DNA of 64,000 nt from Variovorax paradoxus. GTDB lineage: Bacteria > Pseudomonadota > Gammaproteobacteria > Burkholderiales > Burkholderiaceae_C. Position 1 is the stretch's first letter. Every line of letters starts with the position of its first letter. The stretch covers positions 1,722,001 to 1,786,000 of the forward strand of contig NZ_LR743507.1 of assembly GCF_902712855.1 (NCBI RefSeq), read 5' to 3'. Below are positions 52,054 through 60,633 of this stretch, piece by piece. Position numbers and translations under genes: made by a program. The notes below the pieces were generated by a model. That model did not search any database. It saw nothing but the letters and a program-made list of their open reading frames with translations, and was not told the DNA's origin.

Positions 52054-52995
52054 TCAGCCGGCGAACAGCGACGCCGGCACGCCCGGGCTGTCGATGCGCA
52101 CCTTGAAGAGCCCGCCGGCCAGCGGCTCGGCCGCCTGCTGCGCGGGCGTGAGCCCGTTGCGCGCGGTCGTGATGTAGAGCGTGCGCAGGTCGGCGTCGCC
52201 GAAGGCGCAGTCGGTGACGTGGCTCGCAGGCACCGCGATGCGGCACAGCTCCGCCGCGCTCACCGGGTCGTGGCAGGTGACGCAGGCGCCGCCCCAGTGC
52301 GCGATCCAGAGCCGGCCCGCGGCGTCGGTGGTCATGCCGTCGGGCAGGCCGTCCGGCGCGTGAAAGCGGTGCCACACGCGGCGGTTCGACACGGTGCCCG
52401 CTTCCATGTCGAAGTCGTAGGCATACAGGTTGCCGAGCACCGTGTTGTTGAAGTACATGGTGCGGCCGTCGGCCGACCATGTCGGGCCGTTGGTCACCTC
52501 GAAGCCGTCGTCGTGCTTCGTGCAGCGGCCGTCGGCGTCGTAGCGGTAGAGCGCGCCGGTGGGCGCCTTGCAGTCGAAGTCCATGCTGCCGGCCCAGAAA
52601 CGGCCGCGCGCGTCGCACTTGCCGTCGTTGAAGCGGTTGCCGGTGCGTTCGGGTTCGGGCTGGTGCAGGTAGCGCGACCTGGCAGCGTCGCCGGGCGCGG
52701 CGGTGTCGACCAGCGCGAAGCCGCGGCGCAACGTCACGAACAGGCCCGGCTCGGTGGCGCGCTCGGCGATGGCGGTGATCTCCTCGCCGAAGGTCCAGGT
52801 GCGTTGCGCGCCGGTCGCGGGGTCGTGGCGGAACAGGCGCGGCGTGAGGATGTCGATCCAGTACAGCGCCTGTTCGCGCTCGGACCACAACGTGCCTTCG
52901 CCGAGATTCGCACCGGCCGGCCAGATGCATTCGAGCGGGCCGTCGACCGTGGGGGCCGCGAGCGGCATCGAATTGTCTGTCTCCGGTCTGTTCAT
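52054..52995 (-). CDS. SMP-30/gluconolactonase family sugar lactonase
   Basis: 313 residues forming a six-bladed propeller. Metal ligands can be located: glutamate in NLGEGTLWSEREQALYWID near residue 33, asparagine-aspartate in NRFNDGKCDARGRFWAG near 120, NGPTWSADGRTMYFNNT near 167, and aspartate in APDGLPDGMTTDAAGRLW near 215. It opens the aldonolactone made by the sugar dehydrogenase. ATG 52995 has AAGGAG eight bases upstream; the frame continues to ATG 53058 but that adds a basic stretch. It is divergent from the SDR dehydrogenase across 169 bases. Confidence 0.9.
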   Translation of the reverse strand: MNRPETDNSMPLAAPTVDGPLECIWPAGANLGEGTLWSEREQALYWIDILTPRLFRHDPATGAQRTWTFGEEITAIAERATEPGLFVTLRRGFALVDTAAPGDAARSRYLHQPEPERTGNRFNDGKCDARGRFWAGSMDFDCKAPTGALYRYDADGRCTKHDDGFEVTNGPTWSADGRTMYFNNTVLGNLYAYDFDMEAGTVSNRRVWHRFHAPDGLPDGMTTDAAGRLWIAHWGGACVTCHDPVSAAELCRIAVPASHVTDCAFGDADLRTLYITTARNGLTPAQQAAEPLAGGLFKVRIDSPGVPASLFAG

Positions 52996-53039
52996 GGTGG
53001 GTCTCCTTCTTGTCGGGTTGTTCTCGTCATGTCTCCTTG

Positions 53040-53113
53040 ACGCGGCGGATCGTATCAAGGCATATTGATAACCGAAGTTAAAAATATCGGCATCGATTGA
53101 TATTCAATTTGCA
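53040..53113. promoter_or_regulatory. AT-rich divergent promoter region of the lactonase and dehydrogenase
   Basis: This stretch is far richer in A and T than its surroundings and contains ATCGTATCAAGG, TTGATAACCG, AAAATATCGG and ATCGATTGATATTCAA. The ATCG-ATATC-type words resemble those upstream of the aldehyde dehydrogenase at 55259-55299, so one regulator (probably the LysR at 54256) may bind both. The match is loose. Confidence 0.4.
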
Positions 53114-53164
53114 ATGTCAATCGTTGGCCTTTCCGAGCTTCTTTCGCCATCCCGGAGACATGTC

Positions 53165-53938
53165 TTGAATTCCCCCCAGCTTTCCATCCATCCCAGCCTC
53201 GAGGGCCGCACGGTGTTCGTCACCGGCGGCGGCAGCGGCATCGGTGCGGCCATCGTGTCGGCGTTCGCGGCGCAAGGCTCGCGCGTGGCCTTCGTCGACA
53301 TCGCCGAAGACGCCAGCGCCGCGCTCGCGCAGCAGATCGAAAAGGCCGGACACGCCGCGCCATGGTGGCGCGCCTGCGACGTGCGCGACATCGGCGCGCT
53401 GCAGAAAGCCATTGCCGACGCCGCCGCCGCGCTCGGCGACTTCGCGGTGCTGGTCAACAACGTGGCCAGCGACGACCGCCACACGCTCGAGTCGGTCACG
53501 CCCGACTACTACGACAACCGCATGGCCATCAACGAGCGGCCGGCGCTGTTCGCGATCCAGTCGGTGGTGCCGGGCATGAAGCGGTTGGGCTTCGGCTCGG
53601 TGGTCAACCTCGGGTCCACGGGCTGGCAGACCAAGGGCTCGGGCTATCCCTGCTATGCGATCGCGAAGTCGTCGGTGAACGGCCTCACGCGCGGCCTCGC
53701 GGTCGATCTGGGCCGCGACCGCATCCGCATCAACACCGTGTCGCCCGGTTGGGTGATGACCGATCGGCAGGTGAAGCTGTGGCTCGACGAGGAGGGCGAG
53801 AAGGCACTCAAGCGCAACCAGTGCCTGCCCGACAAGCTGATGCCGGAAGACATCGCGCGCATGGTGCTGTTCCTCGCATCGGACGACGCGAAGATGTGCA
53901 CCGCGCAGGAGTTCACGGTCGACGCCGGCTGGACGTGA
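53165..53938 (+). CDS. SDR sugar 1-dehydrogenase (XylB-like)
   Basis: 257 residues. The NAD-binding loop VFVTGGGSGIGAAIVSAFAA, NNVASDDRHTLESVTPDYYD, the serine in NLGSTGWQ, the YAIAKSSVNGLTRGLAVDLG active site and FLASDDAKMCTAQEFTVDAG follow the layout of Caulobacter XylB, the D-xylose dehydrogenase. It probably oxidises an aldose (xylose, arabinose or galactose) to the lactone used by the SMP-30 protein. I favour TTG 53165 because GGAG lies seven bases before it and the protein then begins MNSPQLSIHPSLEGRTV; ATG 53114 would add 17 residues from the AT-rich promoter side. Confidence 0.85.
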   Translation: MNSPQLSIHPSLEGRTVFVTGGGSGIGAAIVSAFAAQGSRVAFVDIAEDASAALAQQIEKAGHAAPWWRACDVRDIGALQKAIADAAAALGDFAVLVNNVASDDRHTLESVTPDYYDNRMAINERPALFAIQSVVPGMKRLGFGSVVNLGSTGWQTKGSGYPCYAIAKSSVNGLTRGLAVDLGRDRIRINTVSPGWVMTDRQVKLWLDEEGEKALKRNQCLPDKLMPEDIARMVLFLASDDAKMCTAQEFTVDAGWT

Positions 53939-53945
53939 CGCCGGC

Positions 53946-54233
53946 ACTCCCCCAGGCTGCGCGCACTTCGTGTCGCTTCGCCAACCCCCTCGCCGGGGGC
54001 AATGCCTGCGGCCCGGCAGAGCCGGTTCCGCGCTAGCAGGTACTCCCCCAGGCTGCGCGCACTTCGTGTCGCTTCGCCAACCCCCTCGCCGGGGGCAATG
54101 CCTGCGGCCCGGCAGAGCCGGTTCCGCGCTAGCAGGTACTCCCCCAGGCTCCGCGCACTTCGTGTCGCTTCGCCAACCCCCTCGCCGGGGGCAATGCCTG
54201 CGGCCCGGCAGAGCCGGTTCCGCGGCATTCCCC
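53946..54233 (+). repeat. Three near-identical 96-base tandem copies of the intergenic repeat
   Basis: Copies start at 53946, 54042 and 54138, exactly 96 bases apart. The sequence between the first two starts is repeated almost without change, including the linker GCTAGCAGGT; copy three has CTCCGCG for CTGCGCG and ends GCGGCATTCC. The unit is the same family as at 22981, 27370, 32757, 57855 and 63361 but here the copies are homogeneous. They fill the 317-base gap between the SDR and LysR genes. Confidence 0.95.
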
Positions 54234-54255
54234 GAATGAATCCGGACGAGCGGGC

Positions 54256-55215
54256 TCAGTCGATCTCGAGCTTGCGTCCATAGACGCTCATGCTGGCGGT
54301 CTTCAGCGCTTTCATCATGACCTTGGCGGCGGGTGACAGCAGCCGGTCGGTGCGCGTGATGATGCCGAAGGCGTCCATGTGGCAGGGCATGTCCAGCGGC
54401 AGCAGCGACACGATGCCGTGCGCGGCGTAGTAGCGCGCCACGTCGGTTGCCAGCACCGCCACCATGTCGCTCTGCTGCAGCATGCGCGTGATGAAGAGCA
54501 GCGCCGAACTCTCGATGGTGTTGGTCGGCGGCGCGAGGCCTTCCTCCTGGAACATCAGCTCGAAGCGGTGGCGCAGCACGCTCCCCGCGGGCGGCACGAT
54601 CCAGCCCGCGCTCACCACGTCGCGCAGCGTGAGGCCGCTCACCCCCAGCAGCGCATGGCCGGGCCGCACCAGCGCACACACCGGTTCCTCGGTCAGCGCC
54701 TCGTAGCGCAGCTGCGACTTGTCGTGCTCGGCGAACAGCCGCGCCACCAGGATGTCGAGCTTGCCCTGCTCGAGCCGCTCGATCAGCACCGGGCTGGTCT
54801 CGATCTCCAACGACACGCGCAGGTCGGGCTGCTCGCGCTTCACCATGGCCACGGCCGGCGGCATCAGCGTGAGGCCCGGCGCGGTGATGGCACCCACGTT
54901 CACCTGCCCGAAGCGGCCGGACTTCAGCGCGGTGAGCTCGTCGTGCGCCTGGTTCAGGCTGGCGAGGGCCACGCGCGCGTGACGGATCATCGTCTCGCCG
55001 TACCAGGTCGGGCGCATGCCGCGCGGCAGCCGCTCGAACAGCGGCACCTCCAGCACGTCCTCCAGGTCCTTCAGCAGCTTGGAGGCTGCCGGCTGCGTCA
55101 TGTTGAGCACCTGCGCGGCGCGATGGATGTTGCCTTCCTCGGCCAGCGCCACCAGCAGCAGGAGCTGGCGGGTCTTGAGGCGCGCGCGGATGAACCAGTG
55201 GTTGTAGTTGGTCAT
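54256..55215 (-). CDS. LysR family regulator, GbpR-like
   Basis: 319 residues. The DNA-binding part reads HWFIRARLKTRQLLLLVALA, EEGNIHRAAQVLNMTQPAAS, KLLKDLEDVLEVPLFERLPR; the RLKTRQL opening is typical of GbpR, the regulator beside chvE-like sugar transport genes in Agrobacterium and Azospirillum. The effector domain includes VNVGAITAPGLTLMPPAVAM and LVRPGHALLGV. ATG 55215 follows AAGAGAA; the frame continues upstream to 55302 but that overlaps the divergent promoter. It faces the sugar operon and likely activates it with arabinose, galactose or fucose. Confidence 0.88.
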   Translation of the reverse strand: MTNYNHWFIRARLKTRQLLLLVALAEEGNIHRAAQVLNMTQPAASKLLKDLEDVLEVPLFERLPRGMRPTWYGETMIRHARVALASLNQAHDELTALKSGRFGQVNVGAITAPGLTLMPPAVAMVKREQPDLRVSLEIETSPVLIERLEQGKLDILVARLFAEHDKSQLRYEALTEEPVCALVRPGHALLGVSGLTLRDVVSAGWIVPPAGSVLRHRFELMFQEEGLAPPTNTIESSALLFITRMLQQSDMVAVLATDVARYYAAHGIVSLLPLDMPCHMDAFGIITRTDRLLSPAAKVMMKALKTASMSVYGRKLEID

Positions 55216-55258
55216 TTCTCTTGGAACCAATGTCTGATCGGGTTTTCCAGAATGTGGC

Positions 55259-55299
55259 GATCGATATGCATTTTGCGCAAAAAACGATTGGATCGATAT
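55259..55299. promoter_or_regulatory. Operator region: GATCGATAT repeats around a TTTTGCGCAAAA palindrome
   Basis: GATCGATAT occurs at 55259-55267 and again at 55291-55299, 32 bases apart, about three turns of helix. Between them, 55271-55282 is the perfect palindrome TTTTGCGCAAAA. The cluster lies 44 bases upstream of the LysR start and 60 bases before the aldehyde dehydrogenase start, as expected for a divergent activator site. Confidence 0.55.
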
Positions 55300-55358
55300 C
55301 AAAACACTTTCTAGACTGCCTGCACATCCAGAACAACAGAGACAAGGGCCACGCCACG

Positions 55359-56825
55359 GTGATTCACGGCGAGATCCATCAGAACGTGCGGCAGTACATC
55401 AATGGCCGCTGGGAAACCAGCGCGACCACCGGTGTGAGCGCCAATCCCTCGGACACCAGCGAAGTGGTGGCCGAGTACGCACGGGCGGATCGCCGCCAGG
55501 CCGAGTTCGCCATCCGGGCGGCCACCGAGGCCTTTCCGCACTGGAGCCACAGCACGCCGCAGCGGCGCGCCGACGTGCTCGACCGCATCGGCGCCGAGCT
55601 GCTCGCCCGCAAGGACGACCTGGGCCTGCTGCTGGCGCGCGAAGAGGGCAAGACACTGCCCGAGGCGGTGGCCGAGGTCGCGCGTGCCGGCCAGGTCTTC
55701 AAGTTCTTCGCGGGTGAGGCGCTTCGTGGCGGGGCGGGCGGCGGCGGTGGCGAGAACATCGCCTCGGTGCGCGCGGGCGTGCAGGTCGACGTTACGCGAG
55801 AGCCGGTCGGCGTGGTCGGGCTCATCACGCCGTGGAACTCGCCTTTCGTCATTCCGGCCTGGAAGATCGCGCCCGCGCTGGCCCACGGCAACAGCGTGGT
55901 GTTCAAGCCGGCCGAGCTCGTGCCGGCCTGCGGCTGGGCGCTGGCCGAGATCATCAGCCGCGCCGCCCTGCCGGCCGGCGCCTTCAATCTCGTGATGGGC
56001 AGCGGCCGCGAGGTGGGGCAGGCGTTGGTCGACAGCGCGCTCGTCGATGCGCTGAGCTTCACGGGTTCGGCCGCCAACGGCGAGCGCGTGCTGCAGGCGG
56101 CGGCCTCGCGCCGCGCCAAGGTGCAGTTGGAAACCGGCGGCAAGAACGCGCTGGTGGTGCTGGCCGACGCCGACCTCGACCGCGCGGTCGACTGCGCGGT
56201 GCAGGGCGCCTACTTCTCGGCCGGGCAGCGGTGCACCGCATCGAGCCGGCTCATCGTCGAGGCCGCGGTGCACGACGCCTTCGTCGCGAAGCTGCGCCAG
56301 CGCCTGAAGGAGCTGAAGATCGGCCATGCGCTGGAGCGCGGCATGGACATCGGCCCGGTGGCCGACGAGGAACGCCTGGCGCAGAACCTGGCGTGGGTCG
56401 GCATCGCGCGCGAGGAGGGCGCGGAGCACGTGTGGGGCGGCGAGGCGCTGCAGCGCGCCACCGCCGGCCACTACATGAGCCCCGCGCTGTTCCTGGCCAG
56501 GCCGGAGCACCGCATCGCGCGCGAGGAAATCTTCGGCCCGCTGGCCTGCGTGCTGCGCGCCGGCGACTACGACGAGGCGCTGGCGCTGTGCAACGACACG
56601 CCCTTCGGCCTGTGCGCGGGCATCTGCACCAACTCGCTGAAGCATGCCATGCACTTCAGGCGCCATGCCGTGGTCGGCATGACGATGGTCAATCTGCCGA
56701 CCGCGGGGGTGGACTTCCACGTGCCCTTCGGCGGCCGCAAGGGGTCGGGCTACGGGCCGCGCGAACAAGGGCGCCACGCCGCGGAGTTCTACACGACGGT
56801 GAAGACCGGCTACATGCTGGCCTGA
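55359..56825 (+). CDS. Aldehyde dehydrogenase, probable 2-oxoglutarate semialdehyde dehydrogenase
   Basis: 488 residues from GTG 55359. ALDH marks are VGLITPWNSPFVIPAWKIAP, FKPAELVPACGW, the glutamate in VQLETGGKNALVVL near residue 257, the cysteine in SAGQRCTASSRLIV near 290, and EIFGPLACVLRAGDYDEALA. It resembles the semialdehyde dehydrogenases that end the non-phosphorylative pentose route at 2-oxoglutarate. The frame reaches back to 55221, but that part is the operator region with no ribosome site; GTG 55359 begins 11 residues before the conserved QYINGRWE. First gene of the uptake operon. Confidence 0.85.
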   Translation: MIHGEIHQNVRQYINGRWETSATTGVSANPSDTSEVVAEYARADRRQAEFAIRAATEAFPHWSHSTPQRRADVLDRIGAELLARKDDLGLLLAREEGKTLPEAVAEVARAGQVFKFFAGEALRGGAGGGGGENIASVRAGVQVDVTREPVGVVGLITPWNSPFVIPAWKIAPALAHGNSVVFKPAELVPACGWALAEIISRAALPAGAFNLVMGSGREVGQALVDSALVDALSFTGSAANGERVLQAAASRRAKVQLETGGKNALVVLADADLDRAVDCAVQGAYFSAGQRCTASSRLIVEAAVHDAFVAKLRQRLKELKIGHALERGMDIGPVADEERLAQNLAWVGIAREEGAEHVWGGEALQRATAGHYMSPALFLARPEHRIAREEIFGPLACVLRAGDYDEALALCNDTPFGLCAGICTNSLKHAMHFRRHAVVGMTMVNLPTAGVDFHVPFGGRKGSGYGPREQGRHAAEFYTTVKTGYMLA

Positions 56826-56885
56826 CCCGCAGCCAACGGTTCTCGAACGGTTCCCAACAAGCAAGTCAACAGAAGGAGACATCCC

Positions 56886-57851
56886 ATGACCATGAATCGC
56901 CGCACCCTCAACACCGCGCTCGCCGCTGCCGCCCTGAGCGGCCTGCTGCCCGTGTCCGCCCTTGCGCAGAAGAAGCTCGTGCTGGGCTTCGCGCAGGTCG
57001 GCGCCGAAAGCGAATGGCGCACCGCCAACACCGAGTCGATCAAGTCGTCCGCCAAGGACGCGGGCATCGAGCTGAAGTTCTCCGACGCGCAGCAGAAGCA
57101 GGAGAACCAGATCAAGGCCATCCGCTCGTACATCGCGCAGAAGGTCGATGTGATCGCGTTCTCGCCGGTGGTCGAGTCGGGCTGGGAGACGGTGCTGCGC
57201 GAGGCCAAGGCCGCGAAGATTCCGGTGGTGCTGACCGACCGCTCCGTCAACACCAAGGACGACTCGCTCTACGTGACCTTCATGGGCTCCGACTTCACCG
57301 AGGAAGGCCGCAAGGCCGGCCGCTGGCTGGTCGAGAAGATGAAGGACCAGAAGGGCGAGGTGAACATCGTCGAGCTGCAGGGCACCGTGGGCTCGGCGCC
57401 CGCCATCGACCGCAAGAAGGGCTTCGAGGAAATCATCAAGGCCGACCCGAAGTTCAAGATCATCCGCTCGCAGACCGGCGACTTCACGCGCGCCAAGGGC
57501 AAGGAAGTGATGGAAGCCTTCCTGAAGGCCGAGGGCAAGAAGATCAACGTGCTCTACGCGCACAACGACGACATGGCCATCGGCGCGATCCAGGCTATCG
57601 AGGAGGCGGGCCTGAAGCCGGCCAAGGACATCACCATCATCTCGATCGACGGGGTGAAGGGCGCCTTCGAAGCCATGATCGCCGGCAAGCTCAACGTGTC
57701 GGTCGAATGCAGCCCGCTGCTCGGCCCGCAGCTCATGCAGGCGGTGAAGGACATCAAGGACGGCAAGACGCTGCCCAAGCGCATCGTCACGGTGGAAAGC
57801 ATCTTCCCGATGGAAGTGGCCGCCAAGGAATTCCCTAACCGAAAGTACTGA
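56886..57851 (+). CDS. Sugar ABC transporter binding protein (YtfQ-like)
   Basis: 321 residues with a signal peptide ending VSALAQ near residue 27. The mature protein is a periplasmic-binding type I fold: KLVLGFAQVGAESEWRTANT is the YtfQ signature, then IKAIRSYIAQKVDVIAFSPV and TIISIDGVKGAFEAMIAGK. E. coli YtfQ binds galactofuranose and galactopyranose; related proteins take L-arabinose. ATG 56886 has AAGGAGA eight bases upstream. Its ATPase and permease partners are most likely the last two genes of the window (61838 and 63474), not the genes that directly follow. Confidence 0.9.
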   Translation: MTMNRRTLNTALAAAALSGLLPVSALAQKKLVLGFAQVGAESEWRTANTESIKSSAKDAGIELKFSDAQQKQENQIKAIRSYIAQKVDVIAFSPVVESGWETVLREAKAAKIPVVLTDRSVNTKDDSLYVTFMGSDFTEEGRKAGRWLVEKMKDQKGEVNIVELQGTVGSAPAIDRKKGFEEIIKADPKFKIIRSQTGDFTRAKGKEVMEAFLKAEGKKINVLYAHNDDMAIGAIQAIEEAGLKPAKDITIISIDGVKGAFEAMIAGKLNVSVECSPLLGPQLMQAVKDIKDGKTLPKRIVTVESIFPMEVAAKEFPNRKY

Positions 57852-57854
57852 GTA

Positions 57855-57950
57855 CACCCCCAGGCTGCGCGCACTTCGTGTCGCTTCGCCAACCCCCTCG
57901 CCGGGGGCGACACCTGCGGCCCGGCGGAGCCGGTTCCGCGGTGTCCCTTG
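57855..57950 (+). repeat. Single intergenic repeat copy inside the sugar operon
   Basis: One copy of the family (CCCCCAGGCTGCGCGCACTT, CCCCTCGCCGGGGGCGACAC, GCCCGGCGGAGCCGGTTCCG, CGGTGTCCC) occupies the gap between the two binding-protein genes. Unlike the other copies it lies between genes on the same strand. Confidence 0.9.
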
Positions 57951-57994
57951 AAAGAGACCGCGCCCCACCAAAGACAAACGGAGTTCATCGCATC

Positions 57995-59065
57995 ATGAAA
58001 CGCAACTTCCTCAAGGCCTCGCTGGCAGGCGCGGCACTGGCCATCGTCGGCTTCGCGCCGTTGGCCCACGCGCAGGACAAGGGCCTGATCGCCATCTCCA
58101 TGCCGACCAAGTCGTCGGCGCGCTGGATCGCCGACGGCGCCAACATGGTCAAGTACTTCAAGGAGAAGGGCTACAAGACCGACCTGCAGTACGCCGACGA
58201 CGACATTCCGAACCAGCTCGCGCAGATCGAGAACATGGTGACCAAGGGCTCGAAGGTGCTGGTGATCGCGGCCATCGACGGCACCACGCTGTCCGATGTG
58301 CTGCAGAAGGCGGCCGACAAGGGCGTGAAGGTCATCGCGTACGACCGGCTCATCAAGGGCTCGAAGAACGTCGACTACTACGCCACCTTCGACAACTTCC
58401 AGGTCGGCGTGCTGCAGGCGCAGTCGATCGAGAAGGCGCTCGACCTGAAGGGTGGCAAGGGTCCGTTCAACATCGAGCTGTTCGGCGGCTCCCCTGACGA
58501 CAACAACGCCTTCTTCTTCTACAACGGCGCGCTGTCGGTGCTCGACCCGTACATCAAGAGCGGCAAGCTCGTGGTGCGCAGCAAGCAGATGGGCATGGAC
58601 AAGGTCGGCACGCTGCGCTGGGACGGCGCGGTGGCGCAGGCGCGCATGGACAACCTGCTGTCGGCCTTCTACACCAAGGACCGCGTCGACGCGGTGCTGT
58701 CGCCCTACGACGGCCTGTCGATCGGCATCCTGTCGTCGCTCAAGGGCGTGGGCTACGGCTCCGGCTCGCAGCCGATGCCCGTCGTGTCGGGCCAGGACGC
58801 CGAGGTGCCCTCGGTCAAGTCGATCCTGCGCAAGGAGCAGACCTCCACCGTGTTCAAGGACACGCGCGAGCTGGCCAAGGTGACGGTGGCCATGGTGGAC
58901 GCGATGCTCTCCGGCAAGACGCCCGAGGTGAACGACACCAAGACCTACAACAACGGCATCAAGGTGGTGCCCTCGTACCTGCTGAAGCCGGTGAGCGTGG
59001 ACGCGTCGAACTGGAAGACGGTGCTGGTGGACAGCGGCTACTACAAGGAAAGCCAGATCAAGTGA
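57995..59065 (+). CDS. chvE: Multiple-monosaccharide binding protein (ChvE-like)
   Basis: 356 residues, signal peptide ending PLAHAQ near residue 27. The mature sequence KGLIAISMPTKSSARWIADG, DDIPNQLAQIENMVTKGSKV, VIAYDRLIKGSKNVDYYATF and GGSPDDNNAFFFYNGAL is the ChvE/MmsB pattern; ChvE binds arabinose, galactose, glucose, fucose and xylose, and in Agrobacterium also signals to VirA. ATG 57995 is preceded by CGGAGTTCATCGCATC. The ATPase start overlaps its stop (GTGA), so it is coupled to the gguA-like gene. Confidence 0.9.
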   Translation: MKRNFLKASLAGAALAIVGFAPLAHAQDKGLIAISMPTKSSARWIADGANMVKYFKEKGYKTDLQYADDDIPNQLAQIENMVTKGSKVLVIAAIDGTTLSDVLQKAADKGVKVIAYDRLIKGSKNVDYYATFDNFQVGVLQAQSIEKALDLKGGKGPFNIELFGGSPDDNNAFFFYNGALSVLDPYIKSGKLVVRSKQMGMDKVGTLRWDGAVAQARMDNLLSAFYTKDRVDAVLSPYDGLSIGILSSLKGVGYGSGSQPMPVVSGQDAEVPSVKSILRKEQTSTVFKDTRELAKVTVAMVDAMLSGKTPEVNDTKTYNNGIKVVPSYLLKPVSVDASNWKTVLVDSGYYKESQIK

Positions 59066-60633
59066 GCATGGACGGCAGCAGCGACGGTGCCGGCGTCATC
59101 CTCGAGATGCGCGGCATCACCAAGACCTTTCCCGGCGTGAAGGCGCTGAGCAACGTCAACCTCGGCGTGCGCGCCGGGGAGATCCACGCGGTGGTCGGCG
59201 AGAACGGCGCGGGCAAGTCGACGCTCATGAAGGTGTTGAGCGGCGTGTACCCGTGCGACTCGTACGAGGGCGAGATCCGCTTCGAGGGCGAGGTGCGGCG
59301 CTTCCGCGGCATCGCCGACAGCGAGAAGCTCGGCATCATCATCATCCACCAGGAGCTCGCGCTGGTGCCGCTGCTGTCTATCGCGGAGAACATCTTCCTG
59401 GGCAACGAGATCGCCAGCGGCGGCGTGATCGACTGGTTCGCCGCCTATGCGAAGACGCGCGAGCTGCTGGCCAAGGTGGGCCTGAAGGAGCCGCCGACCA
59501 CGCTGGTGACCGACCTGGGCGTGGGCAAGCAGCAGCTGGTGGAAATAGCGAAGGCGCTGGCCAAGGAGGTGAAGCTGCTGATCCTCGACGAGCCCACCGC
59601 GAGCCTGAACGAGAAGGACAGCGACGCACTGCTCGAGCTGCTGCTGGAGCTCAAGCGCCAGGGGATCGCGTCGATCCTCATCTCGCACAAGCTCAACGAG
59701 ATCGCCAAGGTGGCCGATTCGGTGACCGTGCTGCGCGATGGCGCGACGGTGGAAACCATCGACTGCCGCACGCAGCCGATCGGCGAGGACCGCATCATCC
59801 GTGGCATGGTGGGGCGCGACATGGCGCACCGCTATCCGCAGCGCTCGCCGAAGATCGGCGACACCGTGTTCGAGGTGCGCGACTGGCGCGTGCACCACGC
59901 GCTGCACGCCGACCGCGAGCAGATCAAGGGCGTGGGCCTCCACGTGCGCCGCGGCGAGATCGTCGGCATTGCAGGCCTGATGGGCGCGGGCCGCACCGAG
60001 CTGGCCATGAGCGTGTTCGGCAGGTCGTACGGCCAACGCATCAGCGGCTCGGTGTCCATGCATGGAAAGCCGGTGGATGTGAGCACCGTGCGCAAGGCCA
60101 TCGACCACGGCATTGCCTACGTGACCGAGGACCGCAAGGGCCTCGGGCTGGTGCTGGAGGAAGACATCCGCAAGAACATCAGCCTGGCCAACCTCGGCGC
60201 GGTGGCCGAGTCGTCGGTGATCGACACCGGCCGCGAGTTCAAGGTGGCCAACGAATACCGCAAGGCGCTCAACATCCGCTGCTCGGGCGTCGAGCAGCCG
60301 GTGGTGAACCTTTCGGGCGGCAACCAGCAGAAGGTGGTGCTGAGCAAGTGGCTCTTCACGAAGCCCGAGCTGCTGATCCTGGACGAGCCCACGCGAGGGA
60401 TCGACGTGGGCGCCAAGTACGAGATCTACACCATCATCGACCAGCTCGCGAGCGAGGGCAAAGGCATTCTCATGATCTCTTCGGAACTGCCGGAACTGCT
60501 CGGCATGTGCGACCGCATCTACGTGATGAACGAAGGGCGCTTCGTCGCCGAATTCCCGGCGGCCGAGGCCTCGCAGGAGCGGATCATGCATGCCATCGTG
60601 AGTGCGGGGAGCAGCGTGCATGTCCCGGCCTGA
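59062..60633 (+). CDS. gguA: Multiple-monosaccharide ABC transporter ATPase (GguA-like)
   Basis: 523 residues with two ATPase halves. First half: Walker A GENGAGKSTLMKVLSGVYP near residue 45, LGVGKQQLVEIAKALA in place of LSGGQ, and LLILDEPTASLNEKD. Second half: a degenerate GLMGAGRTELAMSVF loop, LSGGNQQKVVLSKWL and ILDEPTRGIDVGAKYEIYTI. A VYPCDSYEGEIRFEGE segment is typical of GguA/MmsA. GTG 59062 overlaps the chvE stop; ATG 59068 is the alternative. It powers the ChvE-GguB importer. Confidence 0.9.
   Translation: MSMDGSSDGAGVILEMRGITKTFPGVKALSNVNLGVRAGEIHAVVGENGAGKSTLMKVLSGVYPCDSYEGEIRFEGEVRRFRGIADSEKLGIIIIHQELALVPLLSIAENIFLGNEIASGGVIDWFAAYAKTRELLAKVGLKEPPTTLVTDLGVGKQQLVEIAKALAKEVKLLILDEPTASLNEKDSDALLELLLELKRQGIASILISHKLNEIAKVADSVTVLRDGATVETIDCRTQPIGEDRIIRGMVGRDMAHRYPQRSPKIGDTVFEVRDWRVHHALHADREQIKGVGLHVRRGEIVGIAGLMGAGRTELAMSVFGRSYGQRISGSVSMHGKPVDVSTVRKAIDHGIAYVTEDRKGLGLVLEEDIRKNISLANLGAVAESSVIDTGREFKVANEYRKALNIRCSGVEQPVVNLSGGNQQKVVLSKWLFTKPELLILDEPTRGIDVGAKYEIYTIIDQLASEGKGILMISSELPELLGMCDRIYVMNEGRFVAEFPAAEASQERIMHAIVSAGSSVHVPA

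Noticed and set aside
53946..54233. CRISPR array
   Set aside because: The whole 96-base unit is repeated, with no unique spacers, and no cas gene is present.
55221..55358. N-terminal extension of the aldehyde dehydrogenase to 55221
   Set aside because: The extra 46 residues come from the operator region, have no ribosome site and lie outside the family's normal length.
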